Below are positions 6,157-13,381 of a DNA stretch of 13,858 nt, in pieces. The stretch is from UBA3907 sp033810155 (lineage in GTDB: Bacteria > Bacillota > Sulfobacillia > Fermentithermobacillales > Fermentithermobacillaceae): assembly GCA_033810155.1 (NCBI GenBank), contig JAPXKJ010000030.1:1-13858 (forward strand). Reading direction: 5' to 3'. The notes beneath the pieces were generated by a model. That model saw only the letters and a program-made list of their open reading frames with translations. It was not told the DNA's origin and did no database searches. Made by a program: the position numbers and the translations under genes. Position 1 is the stretch's first letter; the number at the start of each line of letters is the position of its first letter.

Positions 6157-7419
6157 ATGAGCCTTAGCAGTACTCCAAGATCTAACAGAGTCCATATTGG
6201 CATATTTGGAAGAAGAAATGCAGGCAAGTCAAGTCTAATAAATGCGATTACAGGCCAAGAAGCGGCTTTGGTCTCTGATGTCCCCGGGACTACTGCAGAC
6301 CCGGTGTATAAGGCTATGGAACTCCATGGCGCGGGGCCTGTTGTGTTTGTAGACACTCCGGGCATCGATGATGTAGGTAGCCTAGGAGAAGCTAGGGCGT
6401 CTAGGGCGATGAGGGTATCTAGCAAGACGGATGTCGCAGTTGTAGTTATCGATCCTCAAACAGGGTTAGGTGAACCCGAGATCGCTTTACTTGAGGATTT
6501 TGGGAAAAAAGCATTACCTACTATCATAGTCTTAACCAAAAAAGATATCTGGCCCCCAAAAAGCCATCTGAATGAGATTAAGTTAAAGATGGACGAAGTA
6601 TATGGAAACATGCAGAAAGACGGTAGACACAGTGCTTCTCCCTTGGTCTTTAGTGTGAGCGCTCGTACCGGTGAGGGAATACCGGACCTCCTCCAGACTT
6701 TGTCTGAGATCGTCGCAGCGGATCTCTTAGATGTTGAACCTCCAATAGTTGGGGATCTGCTGCGTACGGGAGACACAGTATGCCTTGTTGTTCCCGTAGA
6801 TTTTGAGGCTCCTAAGGGAAGGCTCATCCTTCCCCAAGTGCAGACCATAAGGGATATAATCGACCACGATTGCATCTCGATTGTAGCAAAAACCGACGAA
6901 CTTGCCGGCGTCCTTGGTAATTTGAAGCAACCTCCGGCACTTGTGATAACAGATTCTCAGGTTTTTGAAGAGGTTAATCGTATCTTGCCTGATGATGTTC
7001 CTCTTACGTCTTTCTCGATTCTCTTTGCGCGCCACAAAGGTGACTTAGAAGAATTTGTCAAAGGCGCAAAAGCACTGAGCGAGCTCAAACCACATGACAA
7101 GGTGCTCATCTCAGAAGCGTGTACACACCATCCCGTAGAAGATGATATTGGCACCGTCAAGATACCTGCGTGGCTTGAGGCCAAAGTAGGAGGGCCTCTT
7201 GAGTTCTCATGGCAGAAGGGTGCGAACTACCCGTCGGATCTTACGAGTTTCAAAGTTATAATACACTGCGGTGGATGTATGTTGAATCGCAAGGAGATGC
7301 TCTTTAGGATTCATGAGGCGAAAAGCGCCGGGGTTCCAATAGCAAATTACGGGATGACGATTGCCTATACCAAAGGGATATTGCATAGAGCGCTGGAGCC
7401 CTTTGGGCTCAAACTATAG
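6157..7419 (+). CDS. hydF: [FeFe] hydrogenase maturation GTPase HydF
   Basis: HydF is the scaffold that carries the [2Fe] precursor and hands it to apo-hydrogenase, with an N-terminal GTPase domain. From the start chosen (420 residues), the GTPase motifs are GRRNAGKSS at 18-26 (G1), PGTT at 43-46 (G2), DTPG at 66-69 (G3), TKKD at 127-130 (G4) and SAR at 168-170 (G5). The iron-sulfur ligand set C-X-H-X45-H-C-X2-C is complete: Cys322, His324, His370, Cys371 and Cys374. The reading frame extends upstream to a GTG at 6133, but AAAGGAG (6141-6147) lies inside that extension. ATG 6157 has 9-base spacing from it and gives the family-typical MSL..TPRSNR beginning. GTG 6154 or ATG 6151 are less likely. 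It follows hydG after a terminator, and no clear promoter is seen in the 55-base gap. Confidence 0.96.
   Translation: MSLSSTPRSNRVHIGIFGRRNAGKSSLINAITGQEAALVSDVPGTTADPVYKAMELHGAGPVVFVDTPGIDDVGSLGEARASRAMRVSSKTDVAVVVIDPQTGLGEPEIALLEDFGKKALPTIIVLTKKDIWPPKSHLNEIKLKMDEVYGNMQKDGRHSASPLVFSVSARTGEGIPDLLQTLSEIVAADLLDVEPPIVGDLLRTGDTVCLVVPVDFEAPKGRLILPQVQTIRDIIDHDCISIVAKTDELAGVLGNLKQPPALVITDSQVFEEVNRILPDDVPLTSFSILFARHKGDLEEFVKGAKALSELKPHDKVLISEACTHHPVEDDIGTVKIPAWLEAKVGGPLEFSWQKGANYPSDLTSFKVIIHCGGCMLNRKEMLFRIHEAKSAGVPIANYGMTIAYTKGILHRALEPFGLKL
7396..7410 (+). other. Perfect hairpin at the end of hydF, without a U-tract
   Basis: GAGCCC and GGGCTC form a 6-bp stem with a TTT loop inside the last codons of hydF. 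GCGC at 7390-7393 can pair with GCGC at 7419-7422 further out. No T-run follows, so it is not a standard intrinsic terminator. It may protect the mRNA 3' end or help factor-dependent termination. Confidence 0.4.
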
Positions 7420-7434
7420 CGCGTGTATTAGATG

Positions 7435-7464
7435 TGAGCAACCGAATATGAAGTGGTGTATAAT
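7435..7464 (+). promoter_or_regulatory. Candidate promoter for the Dam-like methyltransferase
   Basis: A perfect TATAAT (7459-7464) has TGAGCA, a weak -35 match, 18 bases upstream (7435-7440). Transcription would start near 7471, about 30 bases before the ATG. A GATC (7480-7483) lies in the short leader, between the likely start point and the ribosome site. Confidence 0.5.
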
Positions 7465-7501
7465 AGCAGAGCACATATAGATCTGAGATGGAGTTGTGTC
7501 T

Positions 7502-8398
7502 ATGGAATGTGATGGCTGTATACACCCGTGTGCGCTATCTGAAAAAGACAGAGTATGCGCTAAGCCGTTTGTGAAATGGGCAGGTGGGAAGAGCCAGATT
7601 TTGAATGAACTCCTCCCTAGAATAGACGTTCAATTTCAGAACTATTGGGAGCCATTCGTAGGTGGCGGAGCCCTATTCTTTGCTCTTTTTGAAAGCGGCA
7701 TAATACCTAGTTGTAGCAATAGGGGATCAAATATCCCCACTACAATCACTATAAATGACAAGAATGAGGAGTTAGCAAATGCTTACAAAGTGATCCAGTC
7801 AAATGTGCTAGACCTCATTGCATCACTTGAGAAACATGTGGTTACAAAAGAGCATTTTTACGAAATCAGAGCCCAGGATCCTTTGAGATTATCAGAAGTT
7901 GAGCGCGCTTCCAGATTCATTTTCCTCAACAAGACGTGTTACAATGGCCTTTGGCGCGTAAATAAGAAAGGACAGTTTAATGTCCCTTACGGAAGATACA
8001 AAAACCCCAAGATATTTGATGAAACCAACTTGTTGGCTGTGTCTTGTGCCTTAAGAGGTGTCTCCATACTGTGTGAAGATTTTGAAGAAATGGCTATGCG
8101 TGCACAACCTGGCGATTTTGTCTACTTCGATCCCCCTTACCATCCTTTGAACGAATCTTCAAACTTTACCTCGTATGTGGATTCGGGATTTGACCGAAAC
8201 GACCACGAGCGATTGGCGCATGTGGTAAGAGATCTCACCGCGGCGGGGGTGTTTTGTATGGTGAGCAATTCAGATACTGAGTTTACGAGGAGATTATATG
8301 CCGGTTTACGAGTCGAACATGTTGAAGCTAGGAGATCTATCAACTCAAAAAAAGACGGGCGAGGCTGTGTGCCCGAGCTCATAGTGAAGAATTGGTAG
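7502..8398 (+). CDS. Dam-type DNA adenine-N6 methyltransferase with N-terminal cysteine motif
   Basis: This is a class-alpha adenine-N6 DNA methyltransferase of the Dam/DpnIIA type, 298 residues from the start used. The SAM-binding parts are FVKWAGGK (23-30) and EPFVGGG (50-56), and the catalytic motif is DPPY at 210-213. The segment YNGLWRVN..G.FNVPYGRY is the recognition-linked region of GATC-type enzymes, so GATC is the most likely target, by inference. GTG 7496 also opens the frame, but GGAG (7490-7493) is 8 bases from ATG 7502 and only 2 from the GTG. Before the usual N-terminus there are about 20 extra residues with four cysteines: Cys3, Cys6, Cys10 and Cys19. No restriction endonuclease is next to it, so it appears to be an orphan. 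cyuA follows 43 bases later with no terminator between. Confidence 0.93.
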   Translation: MECDGCIHPCALSEKDRVCAKPFVKWAGGKSQILNELLPRIDVQFQNYWEPFVGGGALFFALFESGIIPSCSNRGSNIPTTITINDKNEELANAYKVIQSNVLDLIASLEKHVVTKEHFYEIRAQDPLRLSEVERASRFIFLNKTCYNGLWRVNKKGQFNVPYGRYKNPKIFDETNLLAVSCALRGVSILCEDFEEMAMRAQPGDFVYFDPPYHPLNESSNFTSYVDSGFDRNDHERLAHVVRDLTAAGVFCMVSNSDTEFTRRLYAGLRVEHVEARRSINSKKDGRGCVPELIVKNW

Positions 8399-8441
8399 GC
8401 AGACACGTGACTATCTGTGCAAGCAACCTAAGGAGGAGAGA

Positions 8442-9740
8442 ATGACCATGGATGGAGTGCAGGATTTGCTTTTGACTTTGGTGATCGAGCACGCTCAATT
8501 TGCCACCGTCTGTACAGAACCGTCTATGATAGCGCTAGCGGCTGCCAAATGCAGAAATCTTTTGGGAACCTTACCACAAAGAATCGAGGTCCGAGTGAGC
8601 CCTGGGATTCTCAAGAATGCGCTTTCAGCAGGGTTACCATGTGGCGATAGGAAAGGACCCGAGGTAAGCGCCGCATTAGGTGCGGTTATAGGCGATGATG
8701 GTAAAGGATTACAGATTTTGGACAATGTGTCTTCCGAACATCTAGAGTCTGCGTATAGTATGGTGGATCGAAACATGGTGTGTGTATCATGGGATGAGGA
8801 AGTCACTGGAGTGTATGCGTGTGTGACCTGTTATGCAGACGGACATGAGGCAAAGGTCATCATAGAGGGCAGCCATACCAACGTTACCTTTATGTCCTTT
8901 GATGGAGAAGAAGTCTTCAAGAGTGGATCTGACTCGAACGCGTCGCCCCTTAGAAGATTGAGAGAAGTGAGTTTTGAGGATCTTTACTCCGCGTGTATGA
9001 AGACTGACATAGAGGATATAAGGTTTCTGCTCGAAGGTGCTAAGTCGGATCTGGAGCTTTCTTTTCAGGCCCAGACGGCGGAAAAACAGAAGCACTCCCT
9101 GATGGGTCCTGCGGAGAAAATTCGGTCATCGCCTGACAAGGTGGCTTCTTCGGTGTCTTCTGGTTGCGTATTCTCATCTGTGTATCACAAGGTACTTCTG
9201 GCAATATCCGCTAGGATGGGAGGGACCCCTTGGCCTGTGCTCACCTCAGGAGGAAGTGGTAACCAAGGGATAATGCTCGCAATACCAGTGGTTAGCGTGT
9301 GCGAGGTTTTAGGATTGGATTCTGAAGAGGCTACCCGTGCGCTTTATTTAGGTCACGCTGTCAACTTATACATTAAAAGCTACATGGGAAGTATATCTTG
9401 CGTTTGCGGAGCTGTTAGTGCAGGCGCAGGGGTAGCAGCTGCCGCGAGCTGGTGTCTAAGTAGAGATATGCGGCAAGTAGAACAGTCCATAATCATGGTA
9501 TTATCGGCTCTATACGGTATGCTGTGCGATGGGGCCAAGGCCAGTTGTGCGCTCAAAGGAAGTATAGGGGCTATCCAAGGCTTAAACGCCGCTTTTATGG
9601 TGTACAAAGGCGTTACTATTCCAGAGGGCGAAGGAATAGTTGGTTCCTCCATAGAAGAGACCCTTGATAACGTGGGATATTTCTCCGAAAAGATCTTTTC
9701 GTACGGCGACAAAATCATGCTCAGTAAGATGTTTGAATGA
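8442..9740 (+). CDS. cyuA: L-cysteine desulfidase / serine-dehydratase-like iron-sulfur enzyme (CyuA, UPF0597)
   Basis: This 432-residue protein belongs to the CyuA/YhaM family (UPF0597), related to the alpha chain of iron-sulfur L-serine dehydratase. Members break L-cysteine into pyruvate, ammonia and sulfide using a [4Fe-4S] cluster. The family signature CTEP starts at Cys24. The three cluster cysteines expected in the C-terminal half are Cys322 (in CVCGAVSAGAG), Cys362 and Cys369 (in MLCDGAKASCALK). AGGAGG ends 5 bases before the ATG, which supports this start over ATG 8448. It probably shares a transcript with the Dam-like gene. It would act in the cytoplasm in cysteine breakdown. Substrate preference between cysteine and serine cannot be told from sequence alone. 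Confidence 0.92.
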   Translation: MTMDGVQDLLLTLVIEHAQFATVCTEPSMIALAAAKCRNLLGTLPQRIEVRVSPGILKNALSAGLPCGDRKGPEVSAALGAVIGDDGKGLQILDNVSSEHLESAYSMVDRNMVCVSWDEEVTGVYACVTCYADGHEAKVIIEGSHTNVTFMSFDGEEVFKSGSDSNASPLRRLREVSFEDLYSACMKTDIEDIRFLLEGAKSDLELSFQAQTAEKQKHSLMGPAEKIRSSPDKVASSVSSGCVFSSVYHKVLLAISARMGGTPWPVLTSGGSGNQGIMLAIPVVSVCEVLGLDSEEATRALYLGHAVNLYIKSYMGSISCVCGAVSAGAGVAAAASWCLSRDMRQVEQSIIMVLSALYGMLCDGAKASCALKGSIGAIQGLNAAFMVYKGVTIPEGEGIVGSSIEETLDNVGYFSEKIFSYGDKIMLSKMFE

Positions 9741-9783
9741 GCCTAGTATCTGTTCCGCTCCGGTTTCTGGGAGTTGGAACACG

Positions 9784-9812
9784 TTGTCTTGGTCTAAATA
9801 GTCTGCTATACT
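9784..9812 (+). promoter_or_regulatory. Promoter for tRNA-Val
   Basis: TTGTCT (9784-9789), an exact 17-base spacer and TATACT (9807-9812) give a near-consensus housekeeping promoter. It lies about 25 bases before the mature tRNA 5' end, so the tRNA seems to be a single-gene transcript. Confidence 0.75.
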
Positions 9813-9837
9813 TTAGCTTGTCGAGAGTCACTAAAGT

Positions 9838-9912
9838 GGGGACTTAGCTCAGCGGCAGAGCGTTCGGTTCACATCCGAAAGGTCACAGGTTCAAGCCCTG
9901 TAGTCCCCACCA
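9838..9912 (+). tRNA. tRNA-Val (anticodon CAC)
   Basis: The 75 bases fold as a complete cloverleaf. The 7-bp acceptor stem is GGGGACT/AGTCCCC, and the D stem is GCTC/GAGC with a short 7-base loop. The anticodon stem TTCGG/CCGAA has loop TTCACAT, giving anticodon CAC and hence valine (GTG codons). The variable loop is AGGTC, and the T stem ACAGG/CCTGT has loop TTCAAGC. The CCA tail is encoded (9910-9912). It has its own promoter and converges on pepF, whose stop is 22 bases away on the other strand. No clear intrinsic terminator follows. Confidence 0.97.
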
Positions 9913-9934
9913 TCTTTATTTTGACGGCGCCAAT

Positions 9935-11725
9935 CTAGCTTTTCTCAGATGTCATCTCCATGAAAGCGTCCAAATCACCAGTAACGAGGTTGATAGACGC
10001 TTCCCAGAATTCTGGTTTTGTAAGATCCACGCCCAGGTGTTTCTTAGCTAGATCTTCAACTTTCATCCTTCCCGTATCTCGCAGCAATGAGGCGTATTTC
10101 TCTCTGAACAACGGCCCCTCCTCAAGAGCCTTGGCATACACACCGGCGCTGAAAAGGAAGCCGAAAGTGTAGGGGAAATTGTAGAAGGGAACACCGGTGT
10201 TGTAAAAATGTAGTTTGGATGCCCAGAAATGAGGATGATAAACGTCTAAGGTATCTCTGAATGCCTCTTTCTGTGCTTGAAGCATGATTTCGTTTAGACG
10301 TTGAGTGCTTACAATACCTTGTTTGCGTTCTTCGTAGAATCTGGTTTCAAAGAGGAATCGCGACTGTATATTCATAAGAAGTGCTACTGCCCTAGATAAC
10401 TTGTCGTCAAGCAACATGAGCTTTTCCTCGGGATCCTTCGCGTACTTGACTGCCGCATCTGCTACAATTATTTCTGCGAAAGTCGATGCAGTTTCAGCAA
10501 CGTTCATAGCGTATTGCTGAGCTAGAACGGGCAATTCAAAAACGAGGTGTTGGTGAAAACCGTGTCCCAGTTCGTGTGCGATTGTAGCCATGTTTCCAAG
10601 ACTGCCTGAGAAGGTTACGAAAATTCGTGATTGTTTGTTTTCGGGAAAACTCGTACAAAAGCCACCCATACGCTTGCCAGGTCTGTCCTCGGATTCTATC
10701 CACCTATCGATGAACGCTTTTTCCGCAAATCTGGCCATGTCCGGGTTGAATCTCTCAAATTGTTCTACTATGAACTGTGCTGCTTCGTCATACGTTAGCT
10801 TGCTCTTGGCTTTGCCTATAGGAGCGCCGATGTCTTGCCACCCTAGTCTTTCCAATCCAAGGTACTCTTTTTTTCTTCTTAAGTATCTAACCAGCCCTTC
10901 TTTGTTGTTATCCACGGTGTGCCACATTGTGTCCAAAGTATCCTGAGTCATCCGGTTCATCAAAAGGGGTTCTTTCAATACAGAGTTCCATCCCCGAGCT
11001 TCGTACAGGTTCAATCTGAATCCTGCTAGTTGATTCAAGGCCATGCCGCAATAATCCGACGCTTCCGACCAGGCGTTTTCCCAAGTTTCCATGAGATACG
11101 ATCTAACTGAGGGATTGGGATCTGACATTCTATTGGATAGTTGGCCAGGTGACATCACTAGTTTCTCTCCATCGATTTCTACTTCGATAGTCATTCTGCC
11201 AACTGTGAGGTCATACAAATCAGACCAACCATGATAACCGTTGACTGAGAGTTTGCTCACCAACTGCTCTTGTTCGGGGGAGAGCATTTCCTTGGCTCTT
11301 TCTCGACATTCACTTAGGTTAAAAGCGATTTCCTTGAGGCTATCGGTTTCCTCGATAAGTTCGGCCCACTGCTCATCGGGGATTTCTAACATTTCATCAT
11401 CGAATGTGGCGAGTATTTGAGCGAACGAAGCCGCGATTTGCTTAACTTTCCCTGCTAGAATCCTTGCTTTTGTGTCGTGCACATCCTGTGCGCCCAGACA
11501 CGACACAAAAGCTGAGGCATGCCGTAGTTTCTTGGATATATCTTGAACTCTTTCGACCACACCCAGAAACCGTACCCTATCCTGTCCAAATCCAGGTTTA
11601 AGCTCCTTCGAGAAGCTCTCAATCTGTTGCTCGAGGTCACCGAGGTATTTGGTAAACTCTGGCGAATCGCTACCACCAGGAAAGATAGCATCCAAATCCC
11701 AAGTCTGTTTTAACTCTTTGATCAT
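9935..11725 (-). CDS. pepF: Oligoendopeptidase F, M3B zinc metallopeptidase
   Basis: This 596-residue cytoplasmic zinc peptidase of the PepF/M3 family cuts medium-sized oligopeptides. The zinc site is HELGH at 384-388 (His384, Glu385, His388) inside ATIAHELGHGFHQHL. Glu411, in the AETASTFAE motif, is the probable third ligand. Further typical PepF segments are GGFCTSF at 354-360 and the C-terminal Tyr/Phe-rich HPHFWASKLHFYNTGVPFYNFPY region. The length is normal for the family and there is no signal peptide. AGGAGG lies 7 bases upstream of the ATG on the minus strand. It is divergent from the M20 dipeptidase, and both would act in breakdown of imported or turned-over peptides. I could not define its promoter with confidence. 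Confidence 0.95.
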   Translation of the reverse strand: MIKELKQTWDLDAIFPGGSDSPEFTKYLGDLEQQIESFSKELKPGFGQDRVRFLGVVERVQDISKKLRHASAFVSCLGAQDVHDTKARILAGKVKQIAASFAQILATFDDEMLEIPDEQWAELIEETDSLKEIAFNLSECRERAKEMLSPEQEQLVSKLSVNGYHGWSDLYDLTVGRMTIEVEIDGEKLVMSPGQLSNRMSDPNPSVRSYLMETWENAWSEASDYCGMALNQLAGFRLNLYEARGWNSVLKEPLLMNRMTQDTLDTMWHTVDNNKEGLVRYLRRKKEYLGLERLGWQDIGAPIGKAKSKLTYDEAAQFIVEQFERFNPDMARFAEKAFIDRWIESEDRPGKRMGGFCTSFPENKQSRIFVTFSGSLGNMATIAHELGHGFHQHLVFELPVLAQQYAMNVAETASTFAEIIVADAAVKYAKDPEEKLMLLDDKLSRAVALLMNIQSRFLFETRFYEERKQGIVSTQRLNEIMLQAQKEAFRDTLDVYHPHFWASKLHFYNTGVPFYNFPYTFGFLFSAGVYAKALEEGPLFREKYASLLRDTGRMKVEDLAKKHLGVDLTKPEFWEASINLVTGDLDAFMEMTSEKS

Positions 11726-11909
11726 CTCTATCCTCCTAACTATTTGACTATCTTTATTGTTTCCCTATGATCTACATTACAATCACAAAGGCTCTACTGT
11801 CCATATGGTTTGGAGCGTAGCGCGTCTTTTTACTAACTAAGATATGTTGGTTGTATGTGCAAGAAAGTGTATGATTTTAAGGAGAGTTGCGGAAAAAGGA
11901 GGGTATAGC

Positions 11910-13271
11910 GTGAAGTACTTGGAAGAGTTTTTGGAGTTTCTTTCGATTCCTAGCATAAGCGCGCTTCCGGAACACAAACCAGATGTAGAAAAGGCGGCAC
12001 GGTGGTTGAAGGACCGGATGATAAGGGCAGAGATAGAAGATGTAAGGATCATTAGAGGGCCTGGTAACCCGATAGTTTTTGGGAGCAAGAAAGCCCAGAC
12101 CTTAAGCCCTCAAGAAGCCCCCACAGTGCTCATCTATGGACACTATGATGTTCAGCCTGCGGATCCCTTTGAGGAATGGGATTCTCCTCCTTTTGAGGGT
12201 CGGGTAGAGGACGGAAAAATCTTTGCGCGCGGTTCGGCTGATGATAAGGGGGGCGTGTTCCCAGCAATAATCGCAGCGGAAGAAAGTATAAAGGAAAACA
12301 CACTTCCTGTAAATCTCAAGTTCTTGTTTGAAGGCGAAGAAGAGATTGGTAGTCCAACCTTAAAATCTCTATTAGAGTCGCATAAGGATCTTTTGGGTTG
12401 TAATTTGGTTTTGTCCGTAGATGGTGGTATGTACTCTAACGAGATTCCTTCAGTCACAATGGGTTGCCGAGGATTAGCTGCGATCCAGATAGATGTCTTG
12501 GGACCTCGTACCGACGTGCATTCGGGCGGGCACGGAGGGGTCATTAATAACCCGATCCAAGCCCTGTCGCATATCTTATCTAGCATGAAGGACCAAGATG
12601 GAAGGATTACGGTGGAAGGTTTCTATGACGATGTGTCTCGCGTTTCCGACAAAGAGCGGAGCAAAATAGCAGAAGCGCCGTTTGATCGCGAGGAGTATTT
12701 AAAACGCTTAGGGATTTCAGATCTTTTCGGAGAACCGGAATTCAGTCCATTGGAGAGGATGTGGATTCGTCCTACCCTAGATCCCAATGGAATATGGGGT
12801 GGTTTTCAAGGGGAAGGGGTCAAGACGATCATACCTTCGCGTGCAGGTTGTAAAGTCACTTGTCGTTTGGTGCCTAACCAGGACCCGGAATCCATTGCGA
12901 ATGCCTTAAAAGTACATGTTGAGAAGCATACTCCTAAGGGAGTCACTGTGAACGTTACTGTGTTTCCAGGCAACTCTAAGCCATACGTAATACCTGAGGA
13001 GCATCCCGCATTGCCTGTAGTTGCATCGGTTCTTGAGCAACTATACGGGAAAGAGCCAATTGCAGTTCGCTTAGGCGGTACGTTGCCCATAGCTAGGGCA
13101 TTCTTGGATACTCTTGGTACGTACTTGTTCTTTTTTGCTATGTCAGGTCCTGATTCTGGCGCACATGGACCAAATGAGTTTATAAGGATAGAAGAGATGG
13201 AAAGGTTAAGAAAAGGTCTCAGGTTGTTCTGGGATAGGTATAGTGAAGCTGTTGTAGGAAAACAGAGCTAG
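11910..13271 (+). CDS. M20 family dipeptidase / metallopeptidase
   Basis: This 453-residue protein is a di-zinc M20 peptidase of the CNDP/dipeptidase type. Metal and catalytic residues are visible: His78 and Asp80 in GHYDVQPAD, Asp111 in GSADDKGG, and Glu144 (general base) with Glu145 (ligand) in EGEEEIGS. Asp171 in SVDGG and the C-terminal His in SGAHGPNEF complete the set. The WDSPPFEGRVEDGKIFARG segment is typical of cytosolic dipeptidases. The start is GTG 11910, preceded by AAAGGAGGG at ideal spacing. An in-frame ATG at 11844 has no ribosome site and adds 22 residues that do not look like the family N-terminus. It is divergent from pepF and ends before a bidirectional terminator. The exact dipeptide preference is unknown. 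Confidence 0.93.
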   Translation: MKYLEEFLEFLSIPSISALPEHKPDVEKAARWLKDRMIRAEIEDVRIIRGPGNPIVFGSKKAQTLSPQEAPTVLIYGHYDVQPADPFEEWDSPPFEGRVEDGKIFARGSADDKGGVFPAIIAAEESIKENTLPVNLKFLFEGEEEIGSPTLKSLLESHKDLLGCNLVLSVDGGMYSNEIPSVTMGCRGLAAIQIDVLGPRTDVHSGGHGGVINNPIQALSHILSSMKDQDGRITVEGFYDDVSRVSDKERSKIAEAPFDREEYLKRLGISDLFGEPEFSPLERMWIRPTLDPNGIWGGFQGEGVKTIIPSRAGCKVTCRLVPNQDPESIANALKVHVEKHTPKGVTVNVTVFPGNSKPYVIPEEHPALPVVASVLEQLYGKEPIAVRLGGTLPIARAFLDTLGTYLFFFAMSGPDSGAHGPNEFIRIEEMERLRKGLRLFWDRYSEAVVGKQS

Positions 13272-13324
13272 TAGCAAGGCAGAGACCTTGCGTTGCCGAG
13301 TGAAATGCGTTCTCTTGCAGTAAA

Positions 13325-13367
13325 AAAACGTGCCAGGTGTGTTTTTTAAAAGCCCCCGGCACGTTTT
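13325..13367. terminator. Bidirectional intrinsic terminator
   Basis: AAAACGTGCC (13325-13334) and GGCACGTTTT (13358-13367) form a perfect 10-bp stem around a 23-base loop. The top strand ends in TTTT, and the bottom strand reads into seven T residues. It lies between the convergent M20 dipeptidase and MATE genes and can serve both. The loop is longer than usual. Confidence 0.85.
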
Positions 13368-13381
13368 ATCATCTATCTGAC

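Noticed and set aside
7496..7501. GTG at 7496 as the start of the Dam-like gene
   Set aside because: Its spacing from GGAG is only 2 bases, whereas ATG 7502 has 8-base spacing and loses just two residues.
9913..9934. Possible terminator between tRNA-Val and pepF
   Set aside because: Only a short GGCGCC palindrome and scattered T residues are present; no stable stem followed by a T-run.
12152..12586. Minus-strand open frame of 144 codons inside the M20 dipeptidase
   Set aside because: It is a shadow of a gene whose catalytic motifs are all intact in the plus strand.
13274..13291. GCAAGG/CCTTGC hairpin just after the M20 stop
   Set aside because: No T-run follows it. The stronger terminator at 13325-13367 accounts for the gene end.
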